This document shows, piece after piece, positions 31,813 through 42,770 of a DNA stretch of 64,000 nucleotides. Both the position numbers and the translations under genes were made by a program. Origin of the DNA: Bufo bufo (lineage: Eukaryota; Chordata; Amphibia; Anura; Bufonidae); NCBI RefSeq assembly GCF_905171765.1, contig NC_053393.1, forward strand, positions 70,215,371-70,279,370, written 5' to 3'. A model generated the notes under the pieces. The model made no database searches. It was not told the origin of the DNA and saw only the letters and a list, made by a program, of their open reading frames with translations. The stretch's first letter is position 1. Each line of letters opens with the position of its first letter.

Positions 31813-33433
31813 CAGTCATGTGAAAAAATTAGGACACCCTTTGAAAGCATGTGGTTTTTTGTAACATTTTTAATAAATGGTTATTTCATCTCCGTTTCAA
31901 CAATACAGAGAGATTAAAGTAATCCAACTAAACAAAGAAAACTGAAGAAAAGTCTTTTCAAGATCTTCTGTAAATGTCATTCTACAAAAATGCCTATTCT
32001 AACTGAGGAAAAAGATAGGACACCCTCACATGTATTCCCTCTTAAATTGGCTCAGATCTCACACAGGTATATCACACCAGGTGCACATAATTAGTAGATC
32101 GTTACTCTGCATGTTGAATGAGGCTTGCCCTATTTAAACCTCAGACATTTAGTTTGGTGGGCTCCTGACTGTTGAAGTGAGAGTGAGCACCATGGTGAGA
32201 GCAAAAGAGCTGTCAGAGGACTTCAGAAAAAAGATTGTAGCAGCCTATGAGTCTGGGAAGGGATTTAAAAAGATCTCAAAAGATTTTGAAATCAGCCATT
32301 CCACTGTCCGGAAGATAGTCTACAAGTGGAGGGCTTTCAAAACAACTGCCAACATGCCCAGGACTGGTCGCCCCAGCAAGTTCACCCCAAGAGCAGACCG
32401 CAAGATACTAAAAGAGGTATCCAAAAACCCTAAAGTGTCATCTCGAGAACTACAGCAGGCTCTGGCTACTGTTGATGTAGAAGTACATGCCTCTACAATC
32501 AGAAAGAGACTGTACAAGTTTAACTTGCATGGGAGGTGTGCAAGGAGGAAACCTTTGCTTTCCAAGAGAAACATCGAGGCCAGACTGACATTTGCCAGCG
32601 ATAAAGTTGACAAAGACCAGGACTTCTGGAATAATGTTCTTTGGACAGATGAGTCCAAAATTGAATTATTTGGACACAACAGCAGAGGACATGTTTGGCG
32701 TAAACCAAACACAGCATTCCAAGAAAAGAACCTCATACCAACTGTGAAGCATGGAGGTGGAAGTGTCATGGTTTGGGGCTGCTTTGCTGCAGCAGGACCT
32801 GGTCAGCTCACCATCATAGAATCCACGATGAATTCTACTGTGTATCAGAAGGTGCTTGAAGAACATGTGAGACCATCAGTTAGAAAATTAAAGCTGAAGC
32901 GGAACTGGACCATGCAACATGACAATGACCCAAAACATACTAGTAAATCAACCAAAGATTGGCTGAAAAAGAAGAAATGGAGAGTCCTGGAATGGCCAAG
33001 TCAAAGTCCAGATTTGAATCCCATTGAGATGCTGTGGGGTGACTTGAAAAGGGCTGTACGTGCAAGAAACCCCTCAAACATCTCACAGCTGAAAAAGTTC
33101 TGCATTGAGGAGTGGGGTAAAATTTCCTCAGACCGATGTCGAAGACTGGTAGATGGCTACAAGAACCGTCTCACTGCAGTTATTTCAGCCAAAGGAGGTA
33201 ACACTCGCTATTAGGGGCAAGGGTGTCCTATCTTTTTCCTCAGTTAGAATAGGCATTTTTGTAGAATGACATTTACAGAAGATCTTGAAAAGACTTTTCT
33301 TCAGTTTTCTTTGTTTAGTCGGATTACTTTAATCTCTCTGTATTGTTGAAACGGAGATGAAATAACCATTTATTAAAAATGTTACAAAAAACCACATGCT
33401 TTCAAAGGGTGTCCTAATTTTTTCACATGACTG
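31813..33433 (+). mobile_element. Tc1 transposon with ~215-bp IR/DR ends, apparently intact
   Basis: 1621 bp, TA on both sides (31811-31812, 33434-33435). Inverted repeats of about 215 bp start CAGTCATGTGAAAAAATTAG. Each arm holds an outer and an inner copy of TAGGACACCC, the IR/DR layout of Sleeping Beauty-like elements. The two arms differ at very few positions (for example CCAACTAAAC against CGACTAAAC), so this is a recent insertion. Confidence 0.93.
32192..33214 (+). CDS. Tc1 transposase, DD34E, intact
   Basis: Cut-and-paste transposase of 340 residues. I start at 32192 rather than the ATG at 32177, because MVRAKELSED is the normal family start and it sits in a strong CACCATGG context. 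Paired-like DNA-binding domain, residues about 1-110, with two helix-turn-helix units separated by a GRPSKF AT-hook-like motif. Catalytic residues: WTDES (first D), QHDNDPKH (second D), NPIEMLW (E), with 34 residues between the last two. A glycine-rich GGGSVMVWG box follows the first D as usual. No stops. It lies inside the 3' region of a Penelope-like element on the same strand. Complete ends plus open frame suggest possible recent activity. Confidence 0.94.
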   Translation: MVRAKELSEDFRKKIVAAYESGKGFKKISKDFEISHSTVRKIVYKWRAFKTTANMPRTGRPSKFTPRADRKILKEVSKNPKVSSRELQQALATVDVEVHASTIRKRLYKFNLHGRCARRKPLLSKRNIEARLTFASDKVDKDQDFWNNVLWTDESKIELFGHNSRGHVWRKPNTAFQEKNLIPTVKHGGGSVMVWGCFAAAGPGQLTIIESTMNSTVYQKVLEEHVRPSVRKLKLKRNWTMQHDNDPKHTSKSTKDWLKKKKWRVLEWPSQSPDLNPIEMLWGDLKRAVRARNPSNISQLKKFCIEEWGKISSDRCRRLVDGYKNRLTAVISAKGGNTRY

Positions 33434-33435
33434 TA

Positions 33436-33953
33436 TTCATCTATTTCTATGATGCTGTGCCCTTTGTGTTTCTCTCCCGGTGTCAGTATTTTTCTCCCCT
33501 CCCCCTGCTGATCCTTGTTGCCGATTGTCCGAATCTGTCCTTGGTTTGGGGCGGGCCGATGCGCACGGTGTTGGGCTGGCGTTTGCCGTGACAGCAATAT
33601 GTATATATTGTTGCCTAGCGACGCGATTCCTGCTTCGTGGGCGGGGTCCCACCTGACATATCCTCTTGAGGGGTCACGTGACGATCGCACTGGTCAGGTG
33701 TTTACACGTCTCCACTGTGACGGCGCTAGGCTCCTCCTTGAGGGTGTTGCCCCTGTGACGTGATGAGGACTCTGGGCATGCGTGGTTCAGCGGTGAGGAC
33801 GCGGACTTTGGCGCTCCTGTCCACGCGCCGCAGTGTGAGTGGTTTTAATTTCACTGTATTAATCACTCTGTTTATGCACCCAGGTGTTGATAAATTTGAT
33901 TATGGTCAATTAACTCACAGTCATGTTATTACCATGATCAATATATACATGTA
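33436..33953 (+). other. Penelope-like element 1, 3' region between the Tc1 insertions
   Basis: GC-rich pseudo-LTR-like part (GCATGCGTGGTTCAG, GAGGACGCGGACTTTGGCGC) resembling 36420-36460 in Penelope-like element 2. No gene. Confidence 0.65.
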
Positions 33954-35542
33954 CAAACCGGATTCCAAAAAAGTTGGGACACTATACAAATCGTGAATAA
34001 AAACTGAATGCAATGATGTGGAGGTGCCAACTTCTAATATTTTATTCAGAATAGAACATAAATCACGGAACAAAAGTTTAAACTGAGAAAATGTACCATT
34101 TTAAGGGAAAAATATGTTGAATCAGAATTTCATGGTGTCAACAAATCCCCAAAAAGTTGGGACAAGGCCATTTTCACCACTGTGTGGCATCTCCCCTTCT
34201 TCTCGCAACACTCAACAGACGTCTGGGGACCGAGGAGACCAGTTTCTCAAGTTTAGAAATAGGAATGCTCTCCCATTCTTGTCTAATACAGGCCTCTAAC
34301 TGTTCAATCGTCTTGGGCCTTCTTTGTTGCACCTTCCTCTTTATGATGCACCAAATGTTCTCTATAGGTGAAAGATCTGGACTGCAGACTGGCCATTTCA
34401 GTACCCGGATCCTTGTCCTACGCAGCCATGATGTTGTGATTGATGCAGAATGTGGTCTGGCATTATCTTGTTGAAAAATGCAGGGTCTTCCCTGAAAGAG
34501 ATGACGTCTGGATGGGAGCATATGTTGTTCTAGAACCTGAATATATTTTTCTGCATTGATGGTGCCTTTCCAGACATGCAAGCTACCCATGCCACACGCA
34601 CTCATGCAACCCCATACCATCAGAGATGCAGGCTTCTGAACTGAGCGTTGATAACAACTTGGGTTGTCCTTGTCCTCTTTGGTGACAAGGCGTCCCAGAT
34701 TTCCAAAAAGAACTTCGAATCGTGACTCGTCTGACCACAGAACAGTCTTCCATTTTGCCACACTCCATTTTAAATGATCCCTGGCCCAGTGAAAACGCCT
34801 GAGCTTGTGGATCTTGCTTAGAAATGGCTTCTTCTTTGCACTGTAGAGTTTCAGCTGGCAACGGCGGATGGCACGGTGGATTGTGTTCACTGACAATGGT
34901 TTCTGGAAGTATTCCTGAGCCCATTCTGTGATTTCCTTTACAGTAGCATTCCTGTTTGTGGTGCAGTGTTGTTTAAGGGCCCGGAGATCACGGGCATCCA
35001 GTATGGTTTTACGGCCTTGACCCTTACACACAGAGATTGTTCCAGATTCTCTGAATCTTTGGATGATGTTATGCACAGTTGATGATGATAGATGCAAAGT
35101 CTTTGCAATTTTTCGCTGGGTAACACCTTTCTGATATTGCTCCACTATCTTTCTGCGCAACATTGTGGGAATTGGTGATCCTCTACCCATCTTGGCTTCT
35201 GAGAGACACTGCCCCTCTGAGAAGCTCTTTTTATACCCAATCATGTTGCCAATTGACCTAATTAGTGTTAATTGGTCTTCCAGCTCTACGTTATGCTCAA
35301 ATTTACTTTTTCCAGCCTCTTATTGCTACTTGTCCCAACTTTTTGGGGATTTGTTGACACCGTGAAAATTGGAATCAACGTATTTTTCCTTTAAAATGAT
35401 ACATTTACTCGGATTAAACGTTTGATCTGTCATCTACGTTCTATTACAAATAAAATATTGACATTTGCCATCTCCACATCATTGCATTCAGTTTTTATTC
35501 ACAATTTGTTTAGTTCTCCCAACTTTTTTGGAATCCGGTTTG
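33954..35542 (-). mobile_element. Tc1 transposon with long IR/DR ends, second family, apparently intact
   Basis: 1589 bp, TA at 33952-33953 and 35543-35544. Inverted ends of about 210 bp start CAAACCGGATTCCAAAAAAG. Each arm has an outer and an inner AAAAGTTGGGACA copy. The gene runs on the minus strand. The interrupted Penelope sequence resumes at once (ATATATACATG against TACATTG). Confidence 0.93.
34174..35190 (-). CDS. Tc1 transposase, DD34E, second family, intact
   Basis: 338 residues from the ATG at 35190 (MGRGSPIPTMLRRKIVEQY). The frame is open for 18 more codons upstream, but this start matches the usual Tc1 length. Helix-turn-helix half at residues about 5-60 (RKIAKTLHLSSSTVHNII), a GRKT-type linker, then a second helix-turn-helix with NTIHRAIRR. 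Catalytic residues WSDES, FQQDNARPH and SPIENIW, with 34 residues between the second D and the E. It ends RRGDATQW. No stop or frameshift. Only modestly similar to the transposase at 32192-33214, so two separate lineages hit the same host element. Confidence 0.94.
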   Translation of the reverse strand: MGRGSPIPTMLRRKIVEQYQKGVTQRKIAKTLHLSSSTVHNIIQRFRESGTISVCKGQGRKTILDARDLRALKQHCTTNRNATVKEITEWAQEYFQKPLSVNTIHRAIRRCQLKLYSAKKKPFLSKIHKLRRFHWARDHLKWSVAKWKTVLWSDESRFEVLFGNLGRLVTKEDKDNPSCYQRSVQKPASLMVWGCMSACGMGSLHVWKGTINAEKYIQVLEQHMLPSRRHLFQGRPCIFQQDNARPHSASITTSWLRRTRIRVLKWPVCSPDLSPIENIWCIIKRKVQQRRPKTIEQLEACIRQEWESIPISKLEKLVSSVPRRLLSVARRRGDATQW

Positions 35543-35814
35543 TACATTGTATTCCACTGTGTAGAATATTAGGTTATGTAAATCATCAGGTCATACAAAT
35601 CACGTCAGCTTTGATATACTTTATATTGCTTTTGTCACATAATTACACTTAATATCATATAATTGTCACCTTTATTGTTTGCTATGGATTGTGGGTATAT
35701 ATACTCGTGTATGACACCATTTTGATATGCTTGAGAAAGACCGCATTGAGACGGTTGAAACGTTGCACAGAGGGGAATAAAGGATACACTTTTTTTCATT
35801 TTATCTGGAGTGCT
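35543..35814 (+). other. Penelope-like element 1, 3' terminal region
   Basis: Ends with TATATATACTCG, the CTTGAGAAAG stem GAAACGTTG motif (35730-35765) and AATAAAGG, then GGAGTGCTGCCC. Homologous to 36650-36870. Confidence 0.75.
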
Positions 35815-36165
35815 GCCCTATTCTGGTGCACATTAGACCAGCGCCCTATTCTGGTGCACATTAGACCAGCGCCCTATTCTGGTGCACATTAGACCAGCGC
35901 CCTATTCTGGTGCACATTAGACCAGCGCCCTATTCTGGTGCACATTAGACCAGCGCCCTATTCTGGTGCACATTAGACCAGCGCCCTATTCTAGTGCACA
36001 TTACACCAGCGCCCTATTCTGGTGCACATTAGACCAGCGCCCTATTCTGGTGCACATTAGACCAGCGCCCTATTCTTGTGCATATTAGACCAGCGCCCTA
36101 TTCTGGTGCACATTACACCAGCGCCCTATTCTGGTGCACATTACACCAGCGCCCTATTCTGCCTC
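35815..36165. repeat. 28-bp minisatellite, about 12-13 copies
   Basis: Nearly identical units CCTATTCTGGTGCACATTAG then ACCAGCGC, with rare changes (TACACC for TAGACC). It starts inside the terminal GTGCTGCCC tail of Penelope-like element 1 and ends just before element 2. The high identity suggests recent expansion. Confidence 0.95.
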
Positions 36166-36188
36166 CAATTGTAGGCCCATTCATTCCA

Positions 36189-36958
36189 GCATGGGCGTGT
36201 CACTGCCGGCGTTGTTTGGCTGGCGGTTGCTGGGGCAACTACGCCGATAATGCCGGCATCGTTGCCTTGACGACGCTCGCCTTGTACCGCCTGCGTGACG
36301 CGGCCCGACACCTCCCACGGATGAGTCACGTGATGGTCTGGCAGGTCATGTGTTTGTTCACGTGACCGCTGACGTCGCTGGGCTGCGTCTGTGTGGGCTG
36401 ACGTTGCTGGGATCCTGGGCATGCGCAGTTTGATTACGAGGACGCGGACTTCTGGCGCCTAGGTCCTTGCACTGCCGCATGAGTTGTTTTTAAACTTTAT
36501 TGATTACGATCACCTTTTATACTCGTACACAGGTAATATCACATTATGGTAATGTGACTTATTATCACTAATTGATGCACTGTTCTGTCTACAGTATGGT
36601 TATTGATTTTTCATATGTTGTATTGGAATATACGATTCATCATGAATATGATCCTCACGATTTTGATATGTTTATTGTATTCCACATATGATTTTTTACT
36701 TGTAATTGGATTATTATCACTTTGTTTTATGCTATGCATTATGGGTATATATACCCTGGTATGACACTGTATTGTATGCTTGAGAAAGACCGCATTGAGC
36801 GGTTGAAACGTTGCAAGGGGAATAAAGATCCACCATTTCTTTCACTTTATTTGGAGTGCTGCCTCATCCTTTGATGCTATACTTACGATAGCCGTGTGAG
36901 CCTGCGGCTGTGAGGATTACCTGCACCCACCTGCACTGGTCTTGTGCTGCTGTGGCCC
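36189..36958 (+). repeat. Left pseudo-LTR
   Basis: Starts GCATGGGCGTGTCACTGCCG and ends CTGCTGTGGCCC. Contains the CTTGAGAAAG-stem-GAAACG motif at 36779-36815 and AATAAAG. Confidence 0.85.
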
Positions 36959-37011
36959 TTTTTTTTCATTTTGTCTATTTGGACTTACCCAGCGTGCACC
37001 TTATTTTCATC

Positions 37012-40000
37012 ATGCCTATGAATTCTTCTACTATGGATCTCCCCGATGTGTTTTCGTATACCAGGGCGGACGAGGAGAGGATCTTGCAGGGTCTGGTGAG
37101 TGAGCCATTGTTTCTATCCACTCCTACTCTAATTGATTTAAAAAGAAGCTTTGAGGCTGATGGTAAAAAAACAAAAATTGTATCCACTGATCTACATTTG
37201 ATGACGCTTGGACAATACTTTAAGGATCACAGAATTCCCAGGGGGATCCGCTCACAACTTAAGCCTAATCTTTTTCCGACTGACTCTATTTTTTCACAGA
37301 AGTTCATTCAGATTTCGAATAAATATGCTTTCGATATTATTCTCCTTAATTTGGAATATTTACAACAGGAATTGGTGGATAGCAGGACACGGCAAGCACT
37401 GACTAAGTCTGCACTAATGAATATGTTGGGTGCCGATGAATTTAAAGTATATGAGGACAGTTGCAGGGATTATTTGTCCAAATTTACGAAAGAACAAGAA
37501 GCCACCAAAAAGAAAAAATGGCAGCGAGACGCTGATGATTATGTCAAGGGAAGGATTTATACATGGCAGAATGATGGATCCACAAAACAGTTTTCTTCAT
37601 ATCGACTGATGAATAGGAAACACCAACAGTCTCTGGGCCTATGGCCACTCAAAATTCTGGTTCTGCACAGTCTTTTTTAGAGATGGGCCCCAAGTCCGTA
37701 AAGGAACCAGACGGGGTGGGAGAAAACACCACAGATGGAGGAAATCCCAAATCCCCAAGGCCGTTCAAAATGATGGCGCTGCGCAGGAAGGGGAATCAAG
37801 CTCCATGAATAAATCCACCGTGGTAAATATCTCCTCTACACCCCTATCTGATGTACAACTTGGTGTGCTCTCTAAGGGACTTTCTTTTTGCCCCTCTACC
37901 AAGGTCGATTGGTTCCACCTGGAGGTTGATCTGCAGCGCCTGTATAGGAATATCGAACTTAAGGTTTGGTTTGCAGGTCATCCTCCACTGGATCCATCGG
38001 CTGATGAGGGTATGTCTACCGAATTGAGATTGAAATCCTTTGGGCTTTTTAATAAAAGTGATTTTTCACCACATTGTAATGCACCTGCACTTGAGACATT
38101 TAAGAAGGCTGTCTATGTTGATATAGCTGCTTTACATGATGAAGTCATGAATATGTCTTTGAAATACCCCAATATGACCACTTCTGATATTGTTGAACTT
38201 GAGGGATTGTGCCATGACAGCAGCCTCACTATCAAGTCAGCCGACAAGGGTGGTGCGGTTGTTGTCATGGACACTCCCAAATATATTCAGGAGATTAGGA
38301 GGCAACTGGGTGACCAGAGTGTATATAGGGTGTTGTCTGGTGATCCGAGGTTCGATATTGCTCGCTGCATCAAGAGTGTCCTAGACGCAGCCTTGGGTCA
38401 GGACATTATTGATGGGGAACTGCATTCTTTTTTAGCTATATTACAGCCACGTACACCAGTCATATACGTGTTGCCAAAGATTCACAAATCTTTGGTTGAC
38501 CCACCAGGTCGACCTATTGTTGCAGGCACTGGATCCATTTTTTCTAATATCTCGATTTTTTTGGATCGAGTGCTTCGTGAATATGCAGTCAGTGCCAGGT
38601 CCTACATTAGAGATACTGGGGATTTCCTTGATAGGATTTCTGAGGTGAGGCTGCCGGATGGTTGTCTCCTGGCCTCTTTTGATGTTATGAGTTTATATAC
38701 CTCCATTGATCACAACAGGGGGGTGGCGGCGGTCCGGAGACAGCTATCTGGTAGCAACCATTCTCCTCCCTGTCAGGATTTCGTCATTCAATTGTTGGAC
38801 CTGGTACTGAGAAATAATTATTTTCTGTTTATGGAGAATTTTTATCTTCAGTTACGAGGGACCGCCATGGGGTCTAACGTGGCGCCCACCTACGCCAATG
38901 TCTTCATGGCGGCCCTCGAGGAGGACCTTATCTATGTATCCCACCACTACAGTAATGTTCTGGGGTGGTGGCGATACATAGATGACGTCTTCCTGATTTG
39001 GCAGGGTGACGTTATGGCTTTGGAGATATTCCACAAGTTTTTGAATGATATGGATCCGGACATCAGCTTCACCCTTGTGCACTCGGCCACCCATGTTCAA
39101 TTCTTGGACACCACGGTGACCATTGTGGGTAATCAATTAATCACTGATATTTTCACCAAGCCCACCGATTGCAACACACTGTTGCACTACAAAAGTTGTC
39201 ACCCCAGGTCAATCATTAATTCGGTACCCTATAGCCAATTACTTAGGGTAAAAAGAGTAGTACAGGATGAGGATGTACTTCCTATTCGTCTTACACAGAT
39301 GGTCCACAGGTTCAAAGAATGGGGTTACCCGACTCGGGTGATCAATAAGCATCTTACTAAGGTAAAAGGCCCACAACAGGCCACAGTGGACACTCTGGGT
39401 AACAAAGTGGCTAGGATACCTTTTATATCCACGTATTCGGAACAGAGCACTAGAATTGCGCATATTATTCGCAAACATTGGTCCATACTAAAAAGTAACC
39501 TGCCCCAGATTGCAGCTCTGACGGTGCCCCCCTTGCTTTCGTATAGGCGTTCTGCCAATTTCCGTGATAAACTGGTTCGGGCAGACATTCCAGTTAAAAC
39601 TCTGGTGCAGTCTCACATTGGCTCACGGAGGCGGGGCTCCTACCCTTGCCTTGGGTGTGTAAATTGTCCATACATGATCAAGGGGGAGAAGTTTACCCAT
39701 CCGGTTACAGGGAGCCAGTATGAGATTGGTCATTTTTTAACATGTAACAGTTCGTATGTGGTTTATGTGCTCTCCTGTCCTTGTGGTCTCCTATATGTTG
39801 GGGAGACATGTGACATGAAGACTCGTCTGAATAACCACAGATTCTCTATTAGGCAAAGAAGGAAAGATCTGCCAGTCCCCAAACACTTTGTGGAGGCCAA
39901 CCATAAGGAGAGGGATCTTAAATTTGTAATACTGGATCATATCACCCAGTCTAGAAGGGGAGGTGATAGGACACTGGCTCTTAAACAGAGGGAATTAAGA

Positions 40001-40069
40001 TGGATCCATCGCCTCAACACCTTGAGACCGTCTGGTCTCAATGTTGACTTTAAGTGGAATGTGATATAG
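37012..40069 (+). pseudogene. Penelope-like element polyprotein (RT + GIY-YIG), one frameshift
   Basis: Reverse transcriptase-endonuclease of about 1018 residues. The start is the ATG at 37012 (MPMNSSTMDLPDVF). A single frameshift between about 37600 and 37640 joins the first 205 or so codons to the main frame, which is open from 37805 to the end. Domains: a long N-terminal region, RT with the fingers PKIHKSLVDPPGRPIV, SLYTSIDH (first catalytic D region), GTAMGSNVAP and the active site WRYIDDVF, then a linker, the Cys cluster CLGCVNC and the GIY-YIG motif VVYVLSCPCGLLYVGE. One codon is missing just after GET compared with element 1. Without the frameshift this would be a complete protein. The catalytic motifs are all kept. 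No intron seen. Confidence 0.9.
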
Positions 40070-40703
40070 GATGGGGCTCGTTCATTATGTTTGCTTGATC
40101 CGCTTCTTGTCCTGCCCTGGTACATGTAAACGGGATAGGTGTCATTCATTATACAATTGACTGTGATGATTGGATTTACAGCTAATTTTGTACTTATTGT
40201 TTTAACTAATATTTCCGTTTTCTGTTTTCTTTCTCTAGAATTTTGTCATCTACACTCTAGTGGCAGTGCTTGTGGACAGGGGACACAGTTTTCTACGTCC
40301 TTCGGTTGAGATATTGGTGATGGGGGAGAATGGGGCGCTGAAGTAATCTGTACATTGTATATCATGTGGGTTGACTGTACAAGGTTGTCCATGAGTGGTG
40401 GTTTCTCTAATTATCTCTATTTAGGGGTTTGGGGACAGTTTTTGGGTTTGGGGTTGTGGGCATGGACGTGTCCTTGACCCTTCACCCTTTATGGATCAGT
40501 GGTCGTGCCATGAGAATGGCTGGACCACTGCCCCCTGTCCCCCCACCTTATTTATGTTTGTATGGCACATGAGTTGAGGGCGTTCCTTCTTGGTGCCGTT
40601 ATACATATATGCCACGTTCACTCTGATATGTAAACCTGTATAATAGTCACCATGTGGGAGTGTGTATATGCTCCCTCTGTTGTTTTTTTGTAATTTTAGG
40701 ATT
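40070..40703 (+). other. 3' untranslated region of Penelope-like element 2
   Basis: No gene. Similar to 31205-31812. Confidence 0.7.
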
Positions 40704-41105
40704 GCATGGGCGTGTCACTGCCGGCGTTGTTTGGCTGGCGGTTGCTGGGGCAACTACGCCGATAATGCCGGCGTCGTTGCCTTGACGACGCTCGCCTTGT
40801 ACCGCCTGCGTGATATGTTTATTGTATTCCACATATGATTTTTTACTTGTAATTGGATTATTATCACTTTGTTTTATGCTATGCATTATGGGTATATATA
40901 CCCTGGTATGACACTGTATTGTATGCTTGAGAAAGACCGCATTGAGCGGTTGAAACGTTGCAAGGGGAATAAAGATCCACCATTTCTTTCACTTTATTTG
41001 GAGTGCTGCCCCATCCTTTGATGCTATACTTACGATAGCCGTGTGAGCCTGCGGCTGTGAGGATTACCTGCACCCACCTGCACTGGTCTTGTGCTGCTGT
41101 GGCCC
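40704..41105 (+). repeat. Right pseudo-LTR, internally deleted
   Basis: Identical or nearly so to both ends of 36189-36958, joined at GCGTGATATGTTTA. The CTTGAGAAAG-stem-GAAACG motif is at 40926-40960. Confidence 0.85.
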
Positions 41106-41113
41106 ATTTTTTT

Positions 41114-41117
<4 letters not shown>

Positions 41118-41156
<39 letters not shown>
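41118..41156. repeat. (TA)n microsatellite
   Basis: About 19 uninterrupted TA units. Confidence 0.95.
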
Positions 41157-41157
<1 letters not shown>

Positions 41158-41330
41158 TGCACACGGTAATACACTAACAGCACTATAATAAACCTAACTA
41201 CACTAACACTATACAATCCCAACTATAATTCCACCCCAAAATCTAGCTAGACATACACTCACACATACACGTAACCACAGCAGCACCCTTCCACCTGACG
41301 CTAGACTGTCCCTACAAGGGGTTACACAAT
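41156..41330. repeat. Dispersed repeat, uninterrupted copy
   Basis: GATGCACACGGTAATACACT onwards matches 46211-46223 joined to 47760-47880. It serves as the empty site for the hAT-like element at 46224. Confidence 0.8.
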
Positions 41331-41941
41331 ACACGGGTTGCAGGGTCCAATGCAGGGGTTAAATGCATTGATAATGGCACTGCAGGGATAAATTCAAGGA
41401 TCGGGTTTTGAAGGGGATTAATGGGTATTGTAGGGGTGATATAATGGTGGCAGTGGAAAAGGGTTAATAATAATGTATTGGTTAATATTGCAGAAAGTAT
41501 GGCTATATTGGTGGCAGTGGGAAATGGTTAAAATTAATGATACAGGGGTACAGGGGTTATTGATACTCAGACAATGTTCATAGTCTCTGTTTCTGGAGGG
41601 GCTGCTTGGCTCAACTTGTGTCCACTCTTCCATGTGTGAAGTTCTTCCTCGGTTTGTGGTGATGAGCTCAAAAGAGAGTGAGCCCCTTTGTCCTGGCTTG
41701 GGCTAATATAAGCCCATAGCAGCCCACCTCCCCCCTCCTTATCCTTAGGCGCAGGGATATGACATCATCTTGTGTGTGTGACGGAATGCATGCACTCAAA
41801 CTGTAACAGATAACTGCCTATTGGCCCCCTGAGGCTCACTCAGGATCTGTACAGACAAAAGTACAAAATAATTAATGTCCAATGTGTAAATGAGAGCACC
41901 CCCCAGATACACCATGGCACCACACACACCCATGTCATAAA
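41331..41941. other. Unassigned intergenic DNA
   Basis: No gene recognised. Confidence 0.4.
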
Positions 41942-42702
41942 TAGTGATGAGCGGCAGGGGGAATTCGAATATTCGTTATATTCTATGATTTTTTTACTCG
42001 AAAAATAGACAAGGTAATGATCACGTAATATGCGAATTTTCGTAATGCTAATTCTTATCGCGAATTTTTTAATTGCCGAGTAAAAACATGATTCCTCCCT
42101 GCTTCTTGCTTGTGGGCCGATGAGTCATAGCACTATATCGAATATATTTGTTTTTTCAACTAGATATATTCAAAAGAATATATAGCAATATAGCGATTAT
42201 AGAGCAATTTAGCTAATATAGTGCTTTTTTTTGAACTTCAGATGAGAAAAAAATTACAACTATTAGACAAAGAAGATTATAGCACTATATTAGCTAAATT
42301 GCTCTATATTAGTTTTTTTTGGGATATTCGCTATATTGCTATATATTCTTGTTTTACAATATTACGAATATTCGAAAAAACAAATATATTCGATATAGTG
42401 CTATATATTTGTTTTTTAGAATATTCATCATTTTTCCCATTTAAAGTCATGATTCCTCCCTGCTTCTTGCTTGTGGGCCAATGAGTCATTGGCCCACAAG
42501 CAAGAAGCAGGGAGGAATCATGTTTTTACTCGGCAGTTGAAAGATTTGCGATAAAAATTTGCATTACGAAAATTTGCAATAAAATAATATTGAATATTCG
42601 AAATTAGGAATATATATCACTATATTCTAAATATTCGCGAATTTTCGAAGTATCTATATTCGCGATAAAAATTAGCAATTTGAATATTCGTGATTAACAC
42701 TA
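41942..42702. mobile_element. AT-rich foldback hAT-type MITE
   Basis: 761 bp with exact 8-bp duplication GTCATAAA (41934-41941 and 42703-42710). The ends are TAGTGATGAGCG and (minus strand) TAGTGTTAATCACG. Two inner arms carrying GAGTAAAAACATGATTCC then CTTGCTTGTGGGCC are inverted around an AT-rich centre. Same terminal family as 3616 and 14519. Confidence 0.85.
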
Positions 42703-42770
42703 GTCATAAACAATCCTAAACAGAAGGTGGGTGAGAGCATAATAACTAGTTTGATATATTTTTATATATA

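Larger units (their letters stand above)
30326..35814 (+). mobile_element. Penelope-like element 1, 5' truncated, with two Tc1 insertions
   Basis: It starts abruptly inside the coding region (codons for SCHPRSIINSVPY), as expected for 5' truncation. It continues through the endonuclease domain to the stop at 31204, then a long 3' region resembling that of Penelope-like element 2. The 3' region is split by Tc1 transposons at 31813-33433 and 33954-35542 and ends with the CTTGAGAAAG-stem-GAAACG motif and AATAAAG (35730-35785). Confidence 0.8.
36189..41105 (+). mobile_element. Penelope-like element 2, nearly full length with pseudo-LTRs
   Basis: A left direct repeat (36189-36958), a coding region (37012-40069), a 3' region and a right direct repeat (40704-41105). 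The right repeat matches the left at both ends but lacks about 360 bp (36298-36655). Direct flanking repeats from partial head-to-tail copies are normal for Penelope-like elements. Confidence 0.88.

Noticed and set aside
35815..36165. Regular 28-bp repeats resembling a CRISPR array
   Set aside because: The units are continuous with no unique spacers, the surroundings are eukaryotic retroelements, and there are no cas genes.
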